From positions 1 to 14,508 of the forward strand of contig JAACJP010000110.1 of assembly GCA_013368375.1 (NCBI GenBank): DNA of 14,508 bases. Reading direction: 5' to 3'. Positions 1 through 6,192 of the stretch are shown in pieces. Below the pieces are notes generated by a model. That model was not told the DNA's origin, searched no databases, and saw nothing but the letters and a program-made list of their open reading frames with translations. A program made the translations under genes and the position numbers. The stretch comes from Tricholomella constricta. Taxonomy: Eukaryota; Basidiomycota; Agaricomycetes; Agaricales; Lyophyllaceae. Every line of letters begins with the position of its first letter. Position 1 is the stretch's first letter.

Positions 1-40
1 TTTTTAAGATTATTGTATTTATACATTTATAGTTATATTA

Positions 41-121
41 GGAATAAAGGTGATTCGAACACCTAAGGGTGTTAACCCGAACAATTAGCAATTGTCTTAT
101 CTTACCAATGAAAATTATTCC
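41..121 (-). tRNA. trnS(GCU): tRNA-Ser (GCU)
   Basis: Reads serine AGY codons in mitochondrial translation. On the minus strand a perfect 7-bp acceptor stem (GGAATAA/TTATTCC) closes the molecule. The anticodon stem GACAA/TTGTT holds the loop TTGCTAA with anticodon GCT. A long variable arm follows (around GGGTTAACACCC), as expected for serine tRNAs, then a 5-bp T stem AGGTG/CACCT with loop TTCGAAT. It is the last gene of a seven-tRNA minus-strand cluster. Identity is firm. Confidence 0.95.
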
Positions 122-512
122 CTTTTTATATTAAAAGATTAACTTATTTTAAGAACTATAAAATTTAAAAATTTATCCCGTGATAGCGCTCCTCTCTTAA
201 TAAAATTTTTTAAATTTTAATTTTAATTTTAATTTTAAATTTTTAAATTAATTTTAAATTTAATAGTAGCCAGTTGCCTGTAACCCTATAAGCTGTAAGC
301 TGTAAGCTGTAAGCTGTAAGCTGTAAGCTGTAAGCTGTAAGCTTATAGAGAGGTAGGTTTTCTATTACTTTTCATAACTCTCCTTTTTGCCTTTTGGTTA
401 TGGTTTTATTTCTTTTTCTTTTTTTTTAGAATTTAGAGGATAGAATTAGATTAACAGAAAAATATTTATTTTTTTTTTAATATTTTATTTTTTTTAATAT
501 AAAATTAATATT
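122..512. other. AT-rich spacer with a heptamer repeat
   Basis: No gene is visible. The stretch holds AT homopolymer-like runs, a poly-T region near 410-500, and the TAAGCTG tandem array described separately. Short open frames are low-complexity and are not supported as genes. Confidence 0.7.
289..343. repeat. Tandem heptamer TAAGCTG, about 7.9 copies
   Basis: Seven perfect copies of TAAGCTG run head to tail (289-337), followed by a partial unit. The array sits between CTATAAGC and GCTTATAG, so its two ends are inverted repeats and could close a hairpin. The unit contains AGCT, which is self-complementary. It is likely a replication-slippage product of a small palindromic element. Confidence 0.95.
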
Positions 513-583
513 GATCCTTATCAGAATTGAACTGATCCTAGCTCCGTGAAGGGGAGCTGTACGAACCACTATACTAAAGGACC
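513..583 (-). tRNA. trnE(UUC): tRNA-Glu (UUC), with C at position 33
   Basis: Reads glutamate GAR codons. The acceptor is GGTCCTT/AAGGATC with one G-U pair. The D stem GTAT/GTAC, anticodon stem GCTCC/GGAGC and T stem ATCAG/CTGAT with loop TTCAATT are all intact. The anticodon loop is CCTTCAC, which places TTC at positions 34-36 but C at position 33, where U is nearly universal. All other features look functional, so I keep it as a real tRNA gene. Confidence 0.9.
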
Positions 584-630
584 TTTAAATTTTTATAGAA
601 CTACGAACTAATAACTAATAACTAGTAACT

Positions 631-714
631 ACGAACAAAGAGACTCGAACTCTTAAGGGATACCTCCCACTTCTGCTTAAGAGAAGATTGTTTACCAAAT
701 TTCAACATGTTCGC
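631..714 (-). tRNA. trnL(UAA): tRNA-Leu (UAA)
   Basis: Reads UUR leucine codons, by far the commonest leucine codons in this AT-rich genome. The acceptor is GCGAACA/TGTTCGT with one G-U pair. A perfect anticodon stem CTTCT/AGAAG holds loop CTTAAGC with anticodon TAA. A class II variable arm (GGGAGGTATCCC) pairs on itself. The T stem AAGAG/CTCTT carries loop TTCGAGT. Confidence 0.95.
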
Positions 715-1390
715 TATAATTTTTAACCACATTGTTCCCAAATATTCATTTAAAATTTAAAAAGGATGATATAACTACGAAGTTTACAAAGAAAAAAGAA
801 ATCACTTGTTATTTTTTATTTAAAATAAGTATATTTCAAATATCTAATTTTAAGCGAATTTTTTTTTTATATTATTTAAATAGAACAATTTTTCTCTCCA
901 ATTTTTTTTTTAATAGTAAAAAAAAAAAAACTAGAAAATATTCATATACTCAAAGAACAAAGAAAAGTAAGAGTCTTATTCAGCACCTCTCCACATGAAG
1001 ACGACAATCTTCAATCATAAACATAAAAAGAAGAGGAAGAAAGTTCTGTTATCTATTTTTAAATTTTTATTGACTTTGGCTAAAAACTTAAATATAAAAT
1101 TTAAATTTTCTTTTTTAAAGCTTGTCGATTACTCCTTAACTCCTGCGGGTTATATATTTTTCTTCTCCTCCGCAGCTCCGCAGCTCTGCAGCTCCGCAGC
1201 TCTGCAGCTCCGCAGCTACAGAGCTGCGCAGCTACGCAGAGGAAAGGCTCTGTTCCTCCGCAATTAAACCGCAGAAGAAGGGATAGGAAGAAAGGAAAAA
1301 GTAAGAGTAAGGAAAAAGTGTAATTAAAATTTAAAACAGAATCACAATATAAAGAATCGCAAACGCAACTAATATAAAATAAATTTTTTA
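715..1390. other. Spacer with AT tracts and a G+C-rich repeat
   Basis: Two overlapping plus-strand open frames (732-998 and 995-1267) cover most of it. Their products are lysine, phenylalanine and serine runs, and the second runs straight through an 8-bp tandem repeat, so I do not call them genes. The visible content is poly-A and poly-T stretches and the GCAGCT array at 1170-1241. Confidence 0.65.
1170..1241. repeat. G+C-rich 8-bp tandem repeat, core GCAGCT
   Basis: Nine successive 8-bp units, alternating between CCGCAGCT and CTGCAGCT and then degenerating (ACAGAGCT, GCGCAGCT). It is a G+C island in AT-rich surroundings. The same core recurs at 7912-7941 and as CTGCAGCTGCAG at 5736-5747, so it belongs to a dispersed family. 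GCAGCTGC is palindromic, so the array can fold into hairpins. Confidence 0.9.
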
Positions 1391-1462
1391 GGCCTTAAGA
1401 GGATTCGAACCCCTGTAGAAAGTATTAACAGTACCTCGCTTAAACCACTCAGCCATAAGACC
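1391..1462 (-). tRNA. trnN(GUU): tRNA-Asn (GUU)
   Basis: Reads AAY codons. The acceptor GGTCTTA/TAAGGCC has one T-G pair. The D arm contains GAGTGGTTTAAG. The anticodon stem AGGTA/TACTT holds loop CTGTTAA with anticodon GTT. The variable loop is 5 nt, and the T stem AGGGG/CCTCT carries loop TTCGAAT. It is in the minus-strand tRNA cluster. Confidence 0.95.
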
Positions 1463-2058
1463 TTTAATTAGTTAATAAATAAAATAAATCATACTTTAAT
1501 ATCAAATAAACTTTATTTTATTTTTTTTTCTTTCTCTTTTAATTATTTTTATTTTTATTTTTCCCCCTAATTTGCGTACCTATTATTTTTTTTTTCTACT
1601 TTATTTTTATTAAAATATTTTCAGTAAAAATAAATTTCTATTATTATTAAATTTACTTAATTTAATAATTGCGCTATTGCTGCTTGTTATTTGCTTATTT
1701 TAAGCTTAAAAAAATTTTTTTTTTTAGAATCTTTCAACTTAAAATTAATTTTGTAACAAAAGTGCTTTTTTTTTTTAATTAAAACGTGCTTAAATAAAAC
1801 TTTTCTTTTTATTCTACTCATTATTTCTTTTTAAGCAAAAAATAAATAAATAAAAAACTCTTTACACTAAATCTAATTTAAATAATTCTAAGTTGAAGAA
1901 GAAGAAGAAGAAGAAGAAGAAGAAGAAGAAGAAGAAGAAGAAGAAGAAGAAGAAGAAGAAGAAGAAGAAAAAATAGAAGAAGAAGTAAAAGTAGAAGTAA
2001 AAGAAATTTAAACCTTATAAATAACATTTTTAATTTAAATAAATTTTATCTGGTGTAC
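1463..2058. other. AT-rich spacer with a GAA triplet tract
   Basis: No gene is visible. It holds T-rich low-complexity sequence (1500-1760) and the long (GAA)n tract at 1895-1969, followed by a degenerate purine-rich tail to about 2005. Confidence 0.7.
1895..1969. repeat. Perfect (GAA)25 triplet repeat
   Basis: Twenty-five uninterrupted GAA triplets, followed by imperfect GAAGAAGTAAAAGTAGAAG-type sequence. It is a pure purine/pyrimidine strand-asymmetric tract of 75 bp. Sequences of this kind can form intramolecular triplexes and are prone to slippage. It lies between trnN and trnP and does not encode a plausible protein. Confidence 0.97.
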
Positions 2059-2132
2059 ACGGTAGGCGCGACTCGAACGCGCAATATTTCTCCCACCCAA
2101 AAGGAGCGACTGGCCAATTTGTCATCCACCGT
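2059..2132 (-). tRNA. trnP(UGG): tRNA-Pro (UGG)
   Basis: Reads CCN codons. The acceptor is ACGGTGG/CTACCGT with one G-U pair. The D stem is GAC/GTC. The anticodon stem CTCCT/GGGAG holds loop TTTGGGT with anticodon TGG. The T stem GCGCG/CGCGC with loop TTCGAGT is unusually G+C-rich for this genome. The variable loop reads as 7 nt, slightly long, but everything else fits. Confidence 0.93.
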
Positions 2133-2444
2133 CAAAATTTTTTATTCTTTATAAAAATAGAAAATTTTAAGATAAAGAAACGATTATATGTAAACATAAC
2201 TTAAATTTTTAATAGTCAGACTCAGGCTATTAAACCAATACAAATACAAAACACACTCATCCTTATTTCTTATAATTTATTTAGTGATTGTTCTTTTTTT
2301 TTTTTACAAATAAATAAATATATCTTTAATTATTTTTTTTATATTTAATTATAATAATTAGTCCTTATAATCAAATCAAATATACTACTTTTATAGTTTT
2401 TTAATGCTATAATAATTAAATATAAATATTCTAGCTTTATAAAC
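2133..2444. other. AT-rich spacer, nothing recognised
   Basis: Low-complexity AT sequence with T runs near 2290-2340. I see no gene, no clear tandem repeat and no G+C cluster. Confidence 0.6.
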
Positions 2445-2530
2445 GGGCACTGTGAGATTCGAACTCACGACTTTTTGTAAAGTAATCGTTTTCAAGACGA
2501 ACGCCATAAACCAGACTCGACCAAATGCCC
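2445..2530 (-). tRNA. trnS(UGA): tRNA-Ser (UGA)
   Basis: Reads UCN serine codons. The acceptor GGGCATT/AGTGCCC has one T-G pair. The anticodon loop CTTGAAA gives anticodon TGA. The stem TTCGT/ACGAT has four pairs plus a T-T mismatch at its outer end. A class II variable region precedes the T stem GTGAG/CTCAC with loop TTCGAAT. Together with trnS(GCU) it covers all serine codons. Confidence 0.93.
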
Positions 2531-3163
2531 TTTTAAAATTTTTATTTTATAAATAAATGTTTAACTAATTATTTTCTCCACTTTTAAGTTAATTTAATTC
2601 TTGCTTCTATTTTTTTTTTGTTTTCCGTAGGTTCCGTAGGTCTAGGTCTAGGTCTAGAAAAATAATCTACTAATTTAAATTTATTTAAATTAATTACTAA
2701 TAATTGTATGTTTACATAGTTATTATAATAAAAAAGGTATTGTTTAAATTTTATGATTTAAATTATAGTTAGGATAGGTATTTTATTTTTTCCATAGCCA
2801 TAGTCATAGCCATAGTCATAGTAGTGTAGGACTCCTTTATATTTTTATCCTTTTTATCTTTTTTTTTCCCTTCCTGCGGGGTTGCGGAGCCTTTATCTTT
2901 TATTTTTACCCTTTTTTTCTTCTACTTCTGGTATAAAGGTTTAATGGATAGTTAAAGGAAGAAAAGGAAAAGAGTACATTAAAATTTAAAATATTTTAGT
3001 TAAAAGAAAAGAATTTTAAGTAAAGATTTGTTTATTTAAACGCACTTGTATTTTAATAAAAAGTATAAATTAAAAAAAAAAATAATAATTAATTCAATTA
3101 TTAATTTTTATATTTTATATTCTAATAAGAAATAAAGAGAAAAAATTATTTTTACTTTTGATT
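2531..3163. other. Spacer with short direct repeats
   Basis: No gene is visible. It holds small tandem repeats (TTCCGTAGG twice then TCTAGG three times at about 2625-2657; CATAGCCATAGT-type at about 2796-2822), a small G+C patch near 2872-2892, and one copy of a 28-bp sequence (3124-3151) that recurs at 3605-3632 on the other side of trnM. Confidence 0.65.
3124..3151. repeat. 28-bp direct repeat, copy 1
   Basis: Identical to 3605-3632. The shared sequence starts AATAAGAAATAAAGAG and ends in AAAAAATTATTT. The two copies bracket trnM and a G+C-rich patch. Confidence 0.85.
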
Positions 3164-3235
3164 AAGACCTAAGGGAGTTGAACCCTTATAATATCCATTA
3201 TGAGCGAACTGCATTAACCATTATGCTAAAGTCTT
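3164..3235 (-). tRNA. trnM(CAU): tRNA-Met (CAU)
   Basis: The acceptor AAGACTT/AGGTCTT has one T-G pair. The anticodon stem GTTCG/TGGAT holds loop CTCATAA with anticodon CAT. The T stem AAGGG/CCCTT carries loop TTCAACT. I cannot decide between the initiator and elongator form from this sequence; a CAU anticodon can also belong to a lysidine-modified isoleucine tRNA, though the overall shape suggests methionine. It is the first gene, in transcription order, of the minus-strand tRNA cluster. Confidence 0.9.
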
Positions 3236-3844
3236 TAAAATAAAAGTTATTTAACTTTAAGATTTATATAGTAAATTAATGTAAAATTATGAAATATAAT
3301 TATAAATAATCAATTCTATTTCTTCTTTTAAAGCTTTTAAAGATTAAATAAAAGTTTATTTAATTTTTATTTACTTTTTACATAAATAAAAAACTAGTAC
3401 CTACGGTCTTATATATTTATATTAGATAGAAATTAACACTACCATAAGCCTTATCTTCTACAAAGATAAAGAAGAAAAGGATAAGATATGTAGAAAAGGA
3501 TAAAAATGTAGAAAAAGTCATTAGCTGTGCATTTTTTCACATGTGCATAGCGAGCATAACACAGGCTCCGCGCTCTCGCACCATCGCAATCTGTGGCACC
3601 GAAAAATAAGAAATAAAGAGAAAAAATTATTTAGAAGTTTGTAAAATAGACTAGGAAAAATAAAAAAGAGAAAAACTTACAGAAAAAATATTAAATTTAA
3701 GTAAAAAAAAAAGTGAAGTAAATATAAAAAATTATTAAATCTTTAATTAAAAATAAATAATTAATAAAATATTATAACCAAGAAATAAATAATTAAAAAT
3801 TATAAAAGTAGTTAAGTTTAAAACCTTAAATTTTGTTTAAATTA
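3236..3844. other. Divergent spacer between minus- and plus-strand genes
   Basis: This is where transcription orientation switches: trnM reads leftward and trnI reads rightward. No gene is visible. It holds purine-rich sequence with repeated AAAGGATAA words (3460-3510), a G+C-rich patch (3530-3600) and, from 3773, the start of a duplicated block. A promoter region would be expected here, but I recognise no reliable motif. Confidence 0.6.
3605..3632. repeat. 28-bp direct repeat, copy 2
   Basis: Second identical copy of the 28-bp sequence at 3124-3151, in the same orientation. It lies just after a G+C-rich patch (3530-3600) that contains the CTCCGCGCTC word shared with other clusters. Confidence 0.85.
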
Positions 3845-3914
3845 AAGCTTATAATTTAATGGTAGAATAATTTCTTGATGAGGAATCTGTAGAAGTTCAA
3901 ATCTTCTTGGGCTT
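3845..3914 (+). tRNA. trnI(GAU): tRNA-Ile (GAU), copy A
   Basis: Reads isoleucine AUY codons. The acceptor AAGCTTA/TGGGCTT is closed with two T-G pairs. The D stem ATTT/GAAT has a loop with the conserved GG. The anticodon stem ATTTC/GGAAT holds loop TTGATGA with anticodon GAT and G at position 37. The variable loop is 4 nt, and the T stem AGAAG/CTTCT carries loop TTCAAAT. It keeps the D-loop GG and the T-loop TTC, so it is the more likely functional copy of the two in this window. Confidence 0.85.
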
Positions 3915-3928
3915 AATTAAAATAAAAT

Positions 3929-4033
3929 AATAATACGCGCGCTACGCGAATATTAAAAATAAAAAATTTAATAAGATGTGACGCTCCGCGCTACGCGCTA
4001 CGCGCTACGCGTTACGCGCTACGCGCTACGCGA
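3929..4033. mobile_element. G+C-rich cluster insertion beside trnI
   Basis: A G+C cluster in two parts: ACGCGCGCTACGCG near 3937-3950, then seven 7-bp units of the form CGCTACG at 3982-4030 (first unit CGCTCCG, fifth CGTTACG). The paralogous block at 8040-8242 lacks the whole segment and joins the flanking sequences directly, so this reads as an insertion or local expansion after the duplication. Similar words (CGCTCCGCGC) occur at 10232-10254 and near 10529. It has no coding capacity. Calling it mobile is inference. Confidence 0.6.
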
Positions 4034-4090
4034 AAATAAATAAACATATATAGTTATAGTGTCAAACTATTTTACAGGAATTCTTCTTGT

Positions 4091-4160
4091 TCGTAGATTC
4101 GTAGATTCGTAGATTCGTAGATTCGTAGATTCATAGATTCGTAGTTCGTAGATTCGTAGG
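4091..4160. repeat. 8-bp tandem repeat TCGTAGAT
   Basis: Five exact TCGTAGAT units (4091-4130), a sixth with one change (TCATAGAT), then degenerate units TCGTAGT and TCGTAGAT. It lies just downstream of the trnI copy A block, in the long spacer before nad1. Confidence 0.9.
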
Positions 4161-4664
4161 TCTGTAGAAAGATGTCAACTCCTCTTCCTCCTCCTTTTAT
4201 CTGTGTAGGTGCATAGGTGCTAAAAGCGTAAAAATTTAAAATATAACAATAGGACCGTAGAACCTTCCTTAAAAAACTCCTTTATCTTGTGCTTGTGGAA
4301 GAAAAAAAGCTCGCGGTTCTGAGTCGACAACTTTGCATTCCATAAGAGTAGGTCCGCAGGCCGTTGGACCACGCTCTTCACTCTTCACTCCGCGCTCTTC
4401 ACTCTTCACTTCGCGCCTCGCACGAGGGGAAAGATAGAAGAAGTATAAACCAATAGGTGAAAAGAAAAAGTACTTTACAACTAATATTTTCTTTTGTTTG
4501 TATGGTTACTTAAAGAGTTATACTTAATTTTAATTAATATACTTATATATTTTATCTTTTAATTAAAAATTTAAAAATTTAAATTAAAAAACTTATAACC
4601 TAGGATTAGCTAAAAAAAATTTTAAATAATTAAATTTAAAATATAAGTCAATTGAACTACTTTC

Positions 4665-4735
4665 TTTTCTTATTCTTATTCTTATTCTTATTCTTATTTT
4701 TATTCTTATTTTTATTCTTATTCTTATTCTTATTT
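4665..4735. repeat. Hexamer repeat TTCTTA / TTATTC
   Basis: About eleven units of TTCTTA, with occasional C-to-T changes giving TTTTTA. It is immediately followed by the polypyrimidine TTTCCTCCTTTTTTT. Confidence 0.9.
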
Positions 4736-5180
4736 CCTCCTTTTTTTACCTATCCTTTTAATCCTTTTATTGTGGAGTGGGGAGCCACGAAGCGCGAAGC
4801 CGCAAAGCCTTTGGGTAGACTAAAAGGGAGGAGTATTTCTATGATACTAAGACCCGGCGGTCCTACTGTTTTATAGTCTTACGATCCAATAGTCCTATGG
4901 TTTTATGGAAAAACGGAAGGAAGAAGTGAAGAAAAGAGAAAGGACTTAACAAAAGTCTACTTATCTCTCTTGTATTTACTTTCGAATATAGGTAAATCTT
5001 CTACTTCTATAAAAGCTAGTAACAGGATTTACTTCCATATATAAATTGATAAGGAAGGAGAGGAGATGAATAAATTGACTATTAAAAAAACTCCTCTCTA
5101 TTTGTTTATTAAACTTATTTTTTTTTAGATATCATTCAATTTAAGTGAACGCACTTTATTCGTACTTTGTACTTCATATT

Positions 5181-5228
5181 TCGTAGTTACTAGTTACTAG
5201 TTCGTATTTACTAGTAAGTACTTCGTAC
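5181..5228. repeat. ACTAGT-rich palindromic repeat
   Basis: The sequence GTTACTAGTTACTAGTTCG followed by TTTACTAGTAAGTAC is built from the palindrome ACTAGT and its neighbours. Related words occur at 601-635 and through 11947-12130, so it is a dispersed family. Confidence 0.75.
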
Positions 5229-5590
5229 AGAACTTAAATTACCTTAAAAAAATAAAAAAGCAAAATAGTTTAAAAATCTAGTTAAAATATAAAAAAAAAT
5301 CATTATAATTTTTAAATATTCTAGTTAAAAAAAATTTTTTTTAATTCTAACTTTTACTTATATCTATTTCTTTAGTGTTAGTGACTTTTATTTGTTCAAC
5401 AACTTAAATTCTTTTTTTATATTTAAAGAATTTCTTTTTTAAATTTTAATCAATCTATGATGTAAAGGCTATATAAATAATATCTTTTACTTTCCCTTTT
5501 ATTATATTATTTTGTAATAATATTTCAATTATTTCAAAGATATAAAGATACTATTGAAGTATCGTATTTATAATAAAAATACAAGCCCGA

Positions 5591-5677
5591 AGGGAGTAGA
5601 ATTTAGATCTTTTTATGTAATAGCTTAAGGGTCTAACTATTAAATTTAAAATTATCTAAATCCAATAAGGACCCTCT
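5591..5677 (-). pseudogene. Possible tRNA-like relic without anticodon arm
   Basis: Read on the minus strand, AGAGGGT and ACTCCCT could close an acceptor-like stem (six of seven positions pairing, one A-C mismatch). A D-arm-like hairpin TTAT-TGGATTTAG-ATAA follows, then a 6-bp hairpin TAATAG/CTATTA like a class II variable arm, and a short T-arm-like AGA-TCTAAAT-TCT. Only about 9 nt lie where a 17-nt anticodon arm should be, and no anticodon can be assigned. The 3' end resembles fungal tRNA-Tyr ends, but this may be chance in AT-rich DNA. Confidence 0.25.
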
Positions 5678-6192
5678 ACCTACCTGCAAAAAAAAAGCTA
5701 AGCGCGGATCTTATCTTTCCTTTTACCTCTGACCTCTGCAGCTGCAGGCCGTAGGAGCGCAGGCCATAATAAAAAAAGGATTTGTGCTTGTGAAGAAGGA
5801 CAGGAGTCATAGGAGTCACAGCTATCCGTAGGCAGCCTCTTAGGCAGCCGTAGGCACTCGTAAGCTAGAAAAAGGAGTTCATGATTCCTTTTTATTTTTA
5901 ATTAAAAATTTAAGAGTATAAAACACAGATTTAATTAATTAAAAATACTAAAAAAGAAAGGATCTAATAATTTTTATACATATATTGTTTAAGTAATAAA
6001 TATTTTAATTAAATAATTTAAATTGCATAAAAAAAAAAGATCTAAAGAATTAAAGTAGAGTATTAGGATAATAACTTGATATAATATCTTGGCTGTAAAC
6101 TAAATTATAGCGATTTCATTAATAATTATATAAAATAATAAAAAATATAAAATGTAATGAGAAATAAGAAAAAAAATAATAAAAATATCAAA
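5678..6192. other. Spacer upstream of nad1, second part, with G+C clusters
   Basis: No gene is visible. Two G+C-rich patches lie at 5727-5766 (containing the perfect palindrome CTGCAGCTGCAG at 5736-5747) and 5809-5866 (repeats of GGAGTCAYAG and GGCAGCC, and the word CCGTAGG). Past 5880 it is AT-rich and leads into nad1. Confidence 0.65.

Larger units (their letters stand above)
3773..4069 (+). repeat. Duplicated trnI block, copy A (with insertion)
   Basis: Matches 8040-8242. The first 76 bp (3773-3848) are identical to 8040-8115. The tRNA part (3845-3914) is diverged from 8129-8198. The last 36 bp (4034-4069) are identical to 8207-8242. Between the tRNA and the last part, copy A has roughly 110 extra bp carrying a G+C cluster, which copy B lacks. 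Confidence 0.93.
4161..5590. other. Long repeat-rich spacer upstream of nad1, first part
   Basis: No gene is visible. It contains a hairpin GGTCC/GGACC (4351-4370), two 18-bp units CGCTCTTCACTCTTCACT (4372-4389 and 4393-4410), a (TTCTTA)n array, a G+C-rich patch (4775-4870), an ACTAGT-rich repeat (5181-5228) and a 6-bp-stem hairpin GATACT/AGTATC at 5547-5563. The plus-strand open frame 4652-4876 is mostly the translated TTCTTA repeat (phenylalanine-leucine) and is not credible. Confidence 0.65.

Noticed and set aside
732..1267. Two plus-strand open frames, 88 and 90 codons
   Set aside because: Lysine- and phenylalanine-rich low-complexity translations; the second reads through the 8-bp GCAGCT repeat. 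No motif or membrane pattern of a known mitochondrial protein.
4652..4876. Plus-strand open frame of 74 codons
   Set aside because: Its first half is the translated TTCTTA hexamer array (Phe-Leu repeats), and the rest crosses a G+C-rich patch.
4540..5363. Yeast-type promoter nonamer ATATAAGTA on the minus strand at 4540-4548 and 5355-5363
   Set aside because: In DNA this AT-rich about two matches are expected by chance over both strands, and neither sits at the start of a minus-strand gene. The yeast motif is also not established for this group.
6157..6192. N-terminal extension of nad1 from an upstream in-frame ATG
   Set aside because: Would add twelve mostly Lys/Asn residues typical of translated AT spacer; the start at 6193 gives the normal fungal length.
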